This document shows, piece after piece, positions 42,664 to 51,058 of a DNA stretch of 64,000 nt; position 1 is the first letter of the stretch, and every line of letters starts with the position of its first letter. Both the position numbers and the translations under genes were made by a program. This DNA is from Psychrobacillus sp. OK028 (GTDB taxonomy: Bacteria; Bacillota; Bacilli; Bacillales_A; Planococcaceae), in assembly GCF_900103605.1 (NCBI RefSeq), contig NZ_FNHY01000001.1:372001-436000 (forward strand), given 5' to 3'. The notes under the pieces are model-generated. The model saw only the letters and a program-made list of their open reading frames with translations, was not told the origin of the DNA and did no database searches.

Positions 42664-43539
42664 GTGGTAACAGATTTTCTAATCATCCGAACATTAGCTG
42701 AAGAACAAAACATGCGAAAAGCAGCAGAAAGACTATTTTTGTCTCAGCCAGCTTTATCCCTAAGACTTCAAACCATTGAAAAAGAATGGAATGCGAAGCT
42801 TTTTTTAAGATCACAAAAAGGCTTAACAGCAACTCCAGAAGGGGAGCTAGTTATTGAGTTTGCCAACCAAATTCTTCAGCAAAGGGAGGAGGTATACGAA
42901 ACGATTCAATCGTTAACATCCAAAGTACATGGGACCTTGAAAATTGCATGTGCTTCAATTGTTGGTCAAAACTGGTTGCCGATGGTCTTAAAGGACTTCG
43001 TGCAAACTTATCCAGAAGCAAAAATTTCCTTGTTGACAGGATGGAGCTCAGAAATTGTTAAATCGATTTATGACGGAGAAGCTCAAATCGGCATAGTGCG
43101 TGGTCAATCAGATTGGAAAGGAAATAAGATTCATTTATTTAGAGACACTTTATATTTGGTGGACAAGGAGATGACCTCTATTGATGAAGTGTTAACGACG
43201 GAAAAGCCTTTTATCCAATTCAAAAGTGATTCTAACTACTATCAGGAAATTCAACAGTGGTGGCAAAAACATTTTGCGATTAATCCTAAAAGACAAATTA
43301 TTGTCGATCAAATTGAAACATGTAAACAAATGGCGTTGAATGGAATTGGTTATGCTATTCTACCTTCTATTACTTTAACAGGTCATGAAGAGGTCAATAA
43401 AATTCCCCTAACAAACAATGAAGAGCAATTTGAATTAACTAGAGATACGTGGCTTATCGGTTATGATGCGGCGTTTGAATTACCTCAGGTAGATGCTTTT
43501 GTCGAAATTGTAAAAAAACATGCAAATAACTTTCGATGA
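42664..43539 (+). CDS. ccpC: LysR-type regulator CcpC
   Basis: A 291-residue LysR-family regulator. LAEEQNMRKAAERLFLSQPALSLRLQTIEKEWNAKLFLRSQKGLT is the winged HTH; the ligand-binding part has GTLKIACASIVGQNWLPMVL, ITCKQMALNGIGYAILPS-like QIETCKQMALNGIGYAILPS and GRDTWLIGYDAAFELPQ-like motifs, close to B. subtilis CcpC, the citrate-responsive repressor of aconitase and citrate synthase. The start GTG 42664 follows AGAGGGAAG and gives the family's usual N-terminus; the open frame reaches back to 42478 through repeat R2c, which is not coding. Confidence 0.9.
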   Translation: MVTDFLIIRTLAEEQNMRKAAERLFLSQPALSLRLQTIEKEWNAKLFLRSQKGLTATPEGELVIEFANQILQQREEVYETIQSLTSKVHGTLKIACASIVGQNWLPMVLKDFVQTYPEAKISLLTGWSSEIVKSIYDGEAQIGIVRGQSDWKGNKIHLFRDTLYLVDKEMTSIDEVLTTEKPFIQFKSDSNYYQEIQQWWQKHFAINPKRQIIVDQIETCKQMALNGIGYAILPSITLTGHEEVNKIPLTNNEEQFELTRDTWLIGYDAAFELPQVDAFVEIVKKHANNFR

Positions 43540-43597
43540 AAGGAACCTAACTACACCATTAACGTACTAATACATATATAGACAAGGGGGGAAAAAG

Positions 43598-46000
43598 ATG
43601 CATATTAAAAAGTTTGTGATGGTTATTTCGGCATTTATGCTTTATTTTATATTTTCGCCATCATTAGAAGCTTTAGCAGCGCCTGAACTAAATGTAAAAG
43701 TGACAACTGGGTTTAATGGAAAAGCAAAATATGGTGAAGGATTGCCTATAACCCTAACCGTAGAAAATAAAGGAGATGCATTTTCCGGAGACATCGTACT
43801 CGATCTAGCGGAGTCATATAATTTAGGGAATGCACAGTCTTTCCATTTTGAGATTGGTGCAGGCGAAACCAAGACAGTTCAAATTGCAGCAAGTGGATTA
43901 ACGGAAGACTATATGTATCAAGGAACTAATGTTCAATTGATCCACTTTTTTGAGGGTGGTTGGGAAAAGGGTAAATCCATTGAGTTCAAAGGAAACAAAA
44001 CTTTTAGAACAAGCTTTCAAGATCCAGCAACCATATACTATCTAACATTAACCGAGAGTGCGGATCGTCTAAAAGTTCTCAATCAACTAAAACAACCAAA
44101 TCAAGTGAACGATGAAATTATACATGTAGCTCAGCAAAGCAACTTTGCATTACCAAATGAGGCAGTTGCTTGGGAAATGGCAGACTACATTATTATAGAT
44201 GAGTTTGTGATTGCTGACTTAACTGAGCAGCAACAGCAAGCACTTATCGATTATGTTACTTTTGGCGGAATAATTGTAGTTGGTGCCTCTGATAATGTAA
44301 TAGCAGAGCTAGGATATCTAGCGGACTATTTACCATTAAATTTACATACAACCACAAAAAGCATACCTGCTCAGCAAGTAAGTGCATTAACTGCCGACAA
44401 CTTATTGACGAATAATTTAAAAGTATATGATGCAAATTTGACCGAAGGATCGTCACCATTACTTCAACTGGATGGGACAATACTAGCAGGTAAGAAAAAA
44501 ATCGGTAGCGGGACGATCATACAAACTACTTTTTCACTAGGAGATGCACCTTTGGCAGCTGATCCTGTTTATAGTGATTTAATGTCCACTATATTGCAGT
44601 CAGTACAGGTGAAAAATACTCAAAATATGTATGGGTATAATACGAGAGACGAGCTTGTATATAATTTAGGTGGAACGAATTCGTTATTTAGCTCCTTTAA
44701 AGTATCTACACCTCTCATGATTGGTATTGTTGTTGTTTATATGATCATTATAGTTCCATTGTTATATATTATTTTGAAAAGAAAAGATAAGCGGGAGTAT
44801 GCTTGGGGCATCATTCCTCTCACAGCGATAATTGCTTCACTAGCGATTTTTGGCTACGGTGCAAAAGATCGAATAGCGAGACCACAAGTTCAGCAATCCT
44901 CCTTCCTTCAAGTAAATGAGGATAAGAGCCTGCATGGGTATTATGCTGAATCGATATTAAGTAACAAAGGTGGGGATTTCACTTTTGAAGCTCCAATTTC
45001 TACTACGATGGTTGCCCAAAGAGGTACGAACTCATTAACAGGTCAGACTGCCAATGTGCATGAAAATGCCATTATGGAAAAACATGCTACTAATAGTGAA
45101 CTGATATTCCGAGACGTTGGTTATTGGTCTGTATCTACCTTTTTTGGAGAGACACAAGTGCAGGACGTAGGTGATTTTGAAGTGGATTTAAGAGTCGATT
45201 CTAGTAAAATACTCGGGACAATTCAAAATAATTTTTCATTTGGATTAAAAGATGTAGCGATCTGGTCTGGCAGCAAATTATATAAATTAGGAGATTTAGC
45301 AGCTGGAGAAAAGGTAGAAGTGGATAAAGAACTTGGTACAGTTATGTTAATGCCAACTTCCAATCCGTATGTTAATACAAATTACGGATCATTCGGTAAT
45401 AACTCGCTCGATTTATTGACACAACGAAAACAAGCTCTATATTCATCCAGTCATATATTTAATAATACTAAATCGGCTCCAGCTATTACGGGATTTGCAG
45501 AGGATAATATCCTTCCAATTGAATTGAAGGATAAAAAAAGTGAGCTTTCTGCGTTGCATTTAGTCATCCAGCCCTTTAAGGCTACTACTATTTTTTCAGG
45601 TGAGTTTACGCTTCCTGCTAACATGTTTACAGTCAATGTAAATACCGAACAGTATGGAAAATATATGGAACCGGTTCAAAATAGTTACCTTGAATGGTAT
45701 TTAGATGATGGAGAATATAATGTTTATTGGGCTGTGCCAGAAACACTCCCTTTAGACAAGGTTAATTGGACACAACTACAAATTGCAAATACAGATCGTA
45801 ATTCTCATACAATTGAAATTTGGAATTTAAAAACAGAATCTTTTGAAGAAATTACGGATAGCCGGTTTACTTTAAAAGAAAATATTGATACGTATATCGA
45901 CAAAGAAGGAATAATTCAATACAAATTAATTAAAAAATCAGTCCATGGAGATCCATATACACGACTTCCAGAAGTGCGTATGAAAGGGGAGGTGAAGTAA
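43598..46000 (+). CDS. Exported 800-aa membrane protein of the MoxR/VWA/ABC operon
   Basis: First gene of a tight eight-gene operon. Signal peptide MHIKKFVMVISAFMLYFIFSP...LEALAA. An Ig-like beta domain at about 30-120 (KYGEGLPITLTVENKGDAFSGDI), a GATase-like domain at about 130-320 (ADYIIIDEFVIADLTEQQQQALIDYVTFGGIIVVGA), a TM pair at about 375-400 and 405-425, then a long extracellular beta-rich part up to 800 (e.g. PAITGFAEDNILP). I do not know a named family; the layout resembles DUF-type proteins in other MoxR/ABC loci. ATG 43598 follows AAGGGGGGAA. Its stop TAA overlaps the ATPase ATG by one base. Confidence 0.85.
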   Translation: MHIKKFVMVISAFMLYFIFSPSLEALAAPELNVKVTTGFNGKAKYGEGLPITLTVENKGDAFSGDIVLDLAESYNLGNAQSFHFEIGAGETKTVQIAASGLTEDYMYQGTNVQLIHFFEGGWEKGKSIEFKGNKTFRTSFQDPATIYYLTLTESADRLKVLNQLKQPNQVNDEIIHVAQQSNFALPNEAVAWEMADYIIIDEFVIADLTEQQQQALIDYVTFGGIIVVGASDNVIAELGYLADYLPLNLHTTTKSIPAQQVSALTADNLLTNNLKVYDANLTEGSSPLLQLDGTILAGKKKIGSGTIIQTTFSLGDAPLAADPVYSDLMSTILQSVQVKNTQNMYGYNTRDELVYNLGGTNSLFSSFKVSTPLMIGIVVVYMIIIVPLLYIILKRKDKREYAWGIIPLTAIIASLAIFGYGAKDRIARPQVQQSSFLQVNEDKSLHGYYAESILSNKGGDFTFEAPISTTMVAQRGTNSLTGQTANVHENAIMEKHATNSELIFRDVGYWSVSTFFGETQVQDVGDFEVDLRVDSSKILGTIQNNFSFGLKDVAIWSGSKLYKLGDLAAGEKVEVDKELGTVMLMPTSNPYVNTNYGSFGNNSLDLLTQRKQALYSSSHIFNNTKSAPAITGFAEDNILPIELKDKKSELSALHLVIQPFKATTIFSGEFTLPANMFTVNVNTEQYGKYMEPVQNSYLEWYLDDGEYNVYWAVPETLPLDKVNWTQLQIANTDRNSHTIEIWNLKTESFEEITDSRFTLKENIDTYIDKEGIIQYKLIKKSVHGDPYTRLPEVRMKGEVK

Positions 46001-46929
46001 TGATAGAAATTAAAGGGTTAAGTAAAAAGTATGGAGCATTTTATGCATTAAACGATTTAAATCTAACACTACAAGAGGGTACCGTATTTGGTTTTGTTGG
46101 AGCGAACGGTGCAGGGAAGTCGACTACTTTCTCAATACTGGCTACATTACTTCAGCCTACCTCCGGAGATGCCTTTGTTAATGGAAAAAGTGTAAGAACA
46201 GATGCAAATGAGGTTCGCAAACAAATCGGTTACATGCCTGACTTTTTTGGAGTATACGACCAATTAAAAGCGAATGAGTATTTAGATTTTTACGGAGCTA
46301 GTTATGGAATTTCTGAAGCAGAAAGAAAAATATTAATCCCACAATTGCTAGAGCTAGTGAACTTGACCCATAAGCGTTATGAATATGTCGATTTACTTTC
46401 TCGCGGGATGAAACAGCGTTTATGTTTAGCTCGATCTTTAATACATGATCCAAAAGTTCTTATATTAGATGAACCAGCTTCAGGACTTGATCCACGAGCA
46501 CGTGTAGAAATGAGAGATATTCTAAAACAGCTAAAAGGGATGGGGAAAACAATCCTTATTTCCTCTCATATATTACCAGAGCTAGCTGAGATGTGTGATG
46601 AAATAGGCGTGATTGATGGGGGAAGACTTATCGCTCACGGCTCTGTTTCAGAGATTCAATCGAAGCTTGCAGGAGAAAGACATATTACGGTAAAGGTGAA
46701 GGGACTACTAGAAAATGTTGCGACATTTTTTGAAGAAGACCCATTCATCTCCTCCATAGAAATGCATCTAGAAAAAAATGCAGTTACTTTCAATTATCGA
46801 GGAACCGAGGACGATCAAATTAATTTACTGAAAAAGGCGATGGATCATTCAATAAAGGTTATTTCATTCTCAGAGACCGAAACTGATTTAGAGGATGTCT
46901 TTATGGAAATAACGAAAGGAGCGAAATAA
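46000..46929 (+). CDS. ABC transporter ATPase
   Basis: A 309-residue ABC-2-type ATPase: Walker A GANGAGKST, signature LSRGMKQRL, Walker B VLILDEPASGLD, and His-switch SSHI. The C-terminal 90 residues form the extended regulatory region found in ABCA/Nat-type subunits. Paired with the permease at 46931 (1-bp gap). Substrate unknown; the gene lies with MoxR and VWA genes, so it may move or gate a membrane or envelope component. Confidence 0.95.
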   Translation: MIEIKGLSKKYGAFYALNDLNLTLQEGTVFGFVGANGAGKSTTFSILATLLQPTSGDAFVNGKSVRTDANEVRKQIGYMPDFFGVYDQLKANEYLDFYGASYGISEAERKILIPQLLELVNLTHKRYEYVDLLSRGMKQRLCLARSLIHDPKVLILDEPASGLDPRARVEMRDILKQLKGMGKTILISSHILPELAEMCDEIGVIDGGRLIAHGSVSEIQSKLAGERHITVKVKGLLENVATFFEEDPFISSIEMHLEKNAVTFNYRGTEDDQINLLKKAMDHSIKVISFSETETDLEDVFMEITKGAK

Positions 46930-46930
46930 T

Positions 46931-47773
46931 ATGAAGCAGGTGTTTTCTAACCCAGTATTGGTAAAAGAAATAAAGTTGCGCTTTCGTTCCCCAAAAAGTT
47001 TTATAGGAATTCTGTTCTATTTAATCGCTATGTGTATTTTTGTTTTTGGATTCATATTACTAACAACCCAGTTTTCAGGGACTGGATATTTCCGTCCAGA
47101 GGAAAGTTTTTTTATGTTTACGATGCTTACTTATATACAATTAGGATTAATACTTTTTATCACTCCAGGCTTAACGGCGGGTGCTATTAGCACTGAACGA
47201 GAAAAGCAAACATTGAATATATTATTAACGACTTCTCAGACATCATTTCAAATAATATTTGGCAAATTAACCTCATCTATTGCCTTTTTACTATTGTTAT
47301 TAATCGCTGGATTGCCGATCTATAGCATGGTTTTCTTATTTGGTGGAGTATCGCCTAGTCAATTAGGGATTATTTTCCTATTTTTCTTTTTAACAATGCT
47401 TGCCATTGGAAGTATTGGAATTATGTATTCGACCATCATTCGAAAAACGATAGTCTCAATGATAGCAACATATGGGACCATGATTTTTTTAAGTGCGGTG
47501 ACTGGTTTTATTTACTTAGTTATAACAGGGATGAATACTATGGTAGCTGGTTCAATATCATCTTCACCGGTAGGTCATTTCTTTGCGAGTATTAACCCAG
47601 TAGTATTAGTACTAACGCTTGTATCGCCAGGGTCAGATACTTTTATAACAGATACAACTAAGGTCGATTTCCCGATTTGGGTAGGTTATGCAATCTTTTA
47701 TATATGTATTACAGCATTTGCTATCTTTATATCGGTGAAAAAATTGAGAGTAAACATGAATCGAACAAAATGA
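46931..47773 (+). CDS. ABC-2 type permease
   Basis: A 280-residue membrane protein with six helices, beginning MKQVFSNPVLVKEIKLRFRSPK and carrying the ABC-2 motif GLTAGAISTEREKQTLNILLTT, a typical feature of GldF/NosY/Nat-like permeases. Follows the ATPase by one base, preceding the GQ-repeat gene by 12. Substrate unknown. Confidence 0.92.
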   Translation: MKQVFSNPVLVKEIKLRFRSPKSFIGILFYLIAMCIFVFGFILLTTQFSGTGYFRPEESFFMFTMLTYIQLGLILFITPGLTAGAISTEREKQTLNILLTTSQTSFQIIFGKLTSSIAFLLLLLIAGLPIYSMVFLFGGVSPSQLGIIFLFFFLTMLAIGSIGIMYSTIIRKTIVSMIATYGTMIFLSAVTGFIYLVITGMNTMVAGSISSSPVGHFFASINPVVLVLTLVSPGSDTFITDTTKVDFPIWVGYAIFYICITAFAIFISVKKLRVNMNRTK

Positions 47774-47785
47774 GGAGGACAATAA

Positions 47786-49171
47786 ATGAATAGACCAAAG
47801 TTAATCCGGTACGTTCATAAGGCTAAAAATAGTCTTGCAGTGGAGCATTATACTAGAATGCTCCAAGCTGCTTTATTTTATAGTTTTAGTGCCACAGCGA
47901 TTATTCTTTTAGTATCTCGTTTGTTTGTCTTTCCTTATTACTTAAGAACTTCCATTCTAGTTGGAGGTTCTGTTTTTATAGGTACGTTTTTGTACGCTTT
48001 TTGGAAAAGACCTTCGAATAACGAGGCAGTTCAGAAGCTAGATACGTTCTATTTGGATAATTTATTGGTAAGTGCTTTGGCTTTCATAGAAGAAAAATCC
48101 TTGCTTGCACTAGGATTAATTGATAAAGCGGAAAAAAATAGTGAAATTGCATTCCAGTTATTTAACAAGCGTGAAAAAAAGTATATTCAGCCTAAGTGGA
48201 TTTTAGGATTTGTTTTGGCGCTTGCGGCAGTTCTTTGTTTGTATGTATTCCCAGCAGCTACACAATTAGAGGCAAAGGATTTGGAGCAAGAGCAGGAGAT
48301 TATAAAGGAACTAAAGAAAAAAGTAACTAAGCTCGAGAAGGAAGAGTTATCAGAGCCCTTAAAAAAAGAATTAAATGATCTTAAAGAAAAGTTAAAAGAA
48401 GTAGATACAGCAGAAGAAGCTTTGCGTGAAGTAGTAAAAAAGCAAAAAGAGTTAGCACTTAAGGAGCAAAAGCTAGAACAAAAAAAAGAGGTAGCAGAAC
48501 AAAAAGGTGCATCAGATTCTTCTTTATCGGCTGAAGAGCAAACAGAGCTAGCAGCTTTGAAGGATATAAATAACTCCCTAGCAAAAAGTGCTTCTAAATC
48601 ACAAACTACTTTAAGTAAGATGGGTAAATCATTACCATTCAATTCAAATAGTATTGCCCAAGGAAATAACAACTCACAAACTCCTAACAACCCTAAAGGT
48701 CAGCAGGGACAAAATCAACCTACTCAAGGACAAGGACAGGGCCAAGGACAAGGTCAGGGTCAAGGACAAGGTCAGGGTCAAGGACAAGGTCAGGGTCAAG
48801 GACAAGGTCAGGGTCAAGGACAAGGCAAAGGACAAGGCCAAGGACAGGGCCAAGGTCAGGGTCAAGGTCAAGGGCAAGGCAAAGGACAAGGTGCAGGGGT
48901 AGGTTCAGGAGGTAGAGATTTACTTTCCATTCCATCAAGAATTGGAGGGAAAGGAGATACATCAGTAAATTCAGGTGAACTTGGTAAGGGAGATTCCGCT
49001 AGTGAACAACCTGCAAATACTCCAATAACTCGAGGTACCGCAAGACCATATGAAGAGGTAGTTAACGAATATTCCGAATCCTATATAAAAAGCTCTGAAC
49101 GAATGCAATTACCATCAGATTTACAAAGAATTGTCCAAGATTACTTTTCATCAGTTGAAAATAGAGAATAA
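47786..49171 (+). CDS. Membrane protein with coiled coil and Gly-Gln repeat (DUF4175-like)
   Basis: A 461-residue protein. Two helices at about 28-70, a third at about 138-158, then a Lys/Glu-rich coiled coil at about 165-240, a Ser/Asn region, and a Gly-Gln repeat at about residues 312-375 made mostly of GQ units, encoded by an 18-bp tandem repeat. The C-terminal RPYEEVVNEYSESYIKSSER and LPSDLQRIVQDYFSSVEN motif matches the end of DUF4175-type proteins linked to MoxR/BatA operons. Probably the cytosolic or periplasmic face links the ABC transporter with the VWA proteins; this is inference. ATG 47786 follows GAGGAGG. Confidence 0.82.
   Translation: MNRPKLIRYVHKAKNSLAVEHYTRMLQAALFYSFSATAIILLVSRLFVFPYYLRTSILVGGSVFIGTFLYAFWKRPSNNEAVQKLDTFYLDNLLVSALAFIEEKSLLALGLIDKAEKNSEIAFQLFNKREKKYIQPKWILGFVLALAAVLCLYVFPAATQLEAKDLEQEQEIIKELKKKVTKLEKEELSEPLKKELNDLKEKLKEVDTAEEALREVVKKQKELALKEQKLEQKKEVAEQKGASDSSLSAEEQTELAALKDINNSLAKSASKSQTTLSKMGKSLPFNSNSIAQGNNNSQTPNNPKGQQGQNQPTQGQGQGQGQGQGQGQGQGQGQGQGQGQGQGQGQGKGQGQGQGQGQGQGQGQGKGQGAGVGSGGRDLLSIPSRIGGKGDTSVNSGELGKGDSASEQPANTPITRGTARPYEEVVNEYSESYIKSSERMQLPSDLQRIVQDYFSSVENRE
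48727..48894 (+). repeat. 18-bp tandem repeat coding for Gly-Gln
   Basis: Units of GGACAAGGTCAGGGTCAA and close variants; three of the central units are near identical. It stays in the reading frame because 18 is a multiple of 3, so copy number may vary without frameshift. Confidence 0.93.
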
Positions 49172-49182
49172 CGGAGGGAATC

Positions 49183-50175
49183 ATGACTTTCACAACAGAA
49201 GACTATATGAATATGAGTAGGCGTTTAGATGATGTTCGAACAGAAATAGGACAATTTATTGTTGGTCAAAAGGAGGCAGTTGAGTTTTCCATCTATTGCG
49301 TATTAGCAGATGGGCATGCCCTTCTAGAGGGATTACCTGGTTTAGGTAAAACGATGCTTATACGAACAGTTTCAGAGGTATTAGATTTGTCCTTCTCGCG
49401 TATTCAGTTCACCCCAGATTTAATGCCTTCAGATATTACTGGAACTAGTATGATTGAACGATTAGAAAATGGAAAACAACAATTTACCTTTCAAAAGGGG
49501 CCAATTTTTAGCCAGATGGTGTTAGCGGATGAGATAAATCGAGCAACACCGAAGACACAAAGTGCACTTCTAGAGGCGATGGGTGAAAAAACAGTGACCG
49601 TACTCGGTGAGACCAAACAAATGGATCGACCATTCTTTGTACTTGCTACGCAAAATCCAATTGAAATGGAAGGTACCTATCCGTTACCAGAAGCTCAAAT
49701 GGATCGTTTCTTATGCAAAATAATAGTCTCATATCCATCAAAATCCGAGTTAATGGAAATAACTAAACGTACGACAGGTGGGCAAACCATACAGTTAAAT
49801 AAAATAATGAATGCAGACGAAATAATACATGCTCAGCAGATGGTGAAGGAAGTACTTATAGCAGATGATATGCTCGAATACGCAGTAGATATTATTGCGG
49901 CGACACATCCAGAAGAGGCGAGTATCCCTGAGATTGCACAGTATGTTCAATACGGGAGTGGTCCGCGTGGTTTGCAAAGTTTGATCAAGCTCGCTAAAGC
50001 AAGAGCTTTAGTTGCTGGCCGTTACCATGTGTCAATAGCAGATATAAAAACAGTTGCAAAACCTGTACTCAGACATCGATTATTACTTAACTACGAAGGA
50101 GAAGCAGAGGGAAAAACAGCAGATGAATTGATCAACCTTATCCTACAATCAGTTAAGCAAGGATCAACGGTATGA
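49183..50175 (+). CDS. MoxR-family AAA+ ATPase (module 2)
   Basis: A 330-residue MoxR ATPase: GLPGLGKTMLIR (Walker A), VLADEINRATPKTQSALLEAMGEKTV (Walker B and following), LATQNPIEMEGTYPLPEAQMDRFL (sensor region). It is paired with a DUF58 gene whose ATG overlaps its stop by four bases. A paralogue of the MoxR at 32100, with a different set of neighbours, so the two modules are separate rather than one duplicated block. Confidence 0.95.
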   Translation: MTFTTEDYMNMSRRLDDVRTEIGQFIVGQKEAVEFSIYCVLADGHALLEGLPGLGKTMLIRTVSEVLDLSFSRIQFTPDLMPSDITGTSMIERLENGKQQFTFQKGPIFSQMVLADEINRATPKTQSALLEAMGEKTVTVLGETKQMDRPFFVLATQNPIEMEGTYPLPEAQMDRFLCKIIVSYPSKSELMEITKRTTGGQTIQLNKIMNADEIIHAQQMVKEVLIADDMLEYAVDIIAATHPEEASIPEIAQYVQYGSGPRGLQSLIKLAKARALVAGRYHVSIADIKTVAKPVLRHRLLLNYEGEAEGKTADELINLILQSVKQGSTV

Positions 50176-51047
50176 GTATTGAAAACATAGTTCCAAAGGA
50201 TTGGTCAGCAAAACTAAGTAGATTATCCATAACCACCAAATCGAAACTAAGAGGTCAACATAAAGGTTCACATCGCTCTCAGCGTTTTGGTGCTTCTTTA
50301 GATTTTTCAGACTTTCGGGAATACGCTCCTGGTGACGATGTACGGCAAATAGATTGGAATGTATTTGCCCGTACAGATAAATATTTTATCAAACGTTTTT
50401 TAGACGAACAGGAAATGCGTGTTCATATATTACTTGATACAACTAAGTCAATGAGCGATTCTGTAAAATGGACATTTGCAAAGCAATTAGCAGCTTCCTT
50501 AGGTATTCTTGTGCTACAAAGAGATGATAGACTATCATTTTCGGCAGTTAATGAGGGTAAAAAACCTCATTTTAGAAGAAAGGGAGCAACTTATCGGAAA
50601 GCATTCATTCAAACTATTTCTGACATACCCGAACCGACCATGAGTTCCTCTTTTACAGATAATGCCCTTCCTTTTTTGCCTAAAGATAGTACTGTTTTAT
50701 TTGTTATAACAGATTGTTTAGAGAGCATCGAATCATGGCAACGATTCCTTCAAAAACTACCGAAATTCGCTGGAGATATTCGAATTTTACAAGTAGTTAC
50801 TTATGAAGAAATAGATCCAACCTATGGTGGAGATATTCAGTTGGTGGATGTCGAAACTAGTGAACAAGTAAATGTATCGATGTCTACAAGAGTTCTAGAT
50901 GCCTATCATCTAGAAAGAAAAAAACATCAACAGCAAATAGAATTACTATGTCATAAGTTCGGTATTAGACTGCTTCAAGTCAATGCGGATGAAGGTATTT
51001 CGCATACAATGTTTCATCAATTACTTCGAGCAAACTGGGTACAATGA
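50172..51047 (+). CDS. DUF58-domain protein (module 2)
   Basis: A 291-residue soluble DUF58 protein without membrane helices, with SHRSQRFGASLDFSDFREYAPGDD, DWNVFARTDKYFIKRF and a VWA-like HILLDTTKSMSD that keeps a DxTxS-type motif. The usual adaptor of MoxR. Overlaps the MoxR gene by four bases and precedes the BatA-like gene by 11. No signal peptide, unlike the DUF58 of module 1. Confidence 0.93.
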   Translation: MSIENIVPKDWSAKLSRLSITTKSKLRGQHKGSHRSQRFGASLDFSDFREYAPGDDVRQIDWNVFARTDKYFIKRFLDEQEMRVHILLDTTKSMSDSVKWTFAKQLAASLGILVLQRDDRLSFSAVNEGKKPHFRRKGATYRKAFIQTISDIPEPTMSSSFTDNALPFLPKDSTVLFVITDCLESIESWQRFLQKLPKFAGDIRILQVVTYEEIDPTYGGDIQLVDVETSEQVNVSMSTRVLDAYHLERKKHQQQIELLCHKFGIRLLQVNADEGISHTMFHQLLRANWVQ

Positions 51048-51058
51048 GGTGAAGAAGT

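Noticed and set aside
48654-48962. Open frames in other phases across the Gly-Gln repeat, and the repeat as a possible CRISPR array
   Set aside because: An 18-bp in-frame unit without spacers opens all phases; it is a coding repeat, not a CRISPR.
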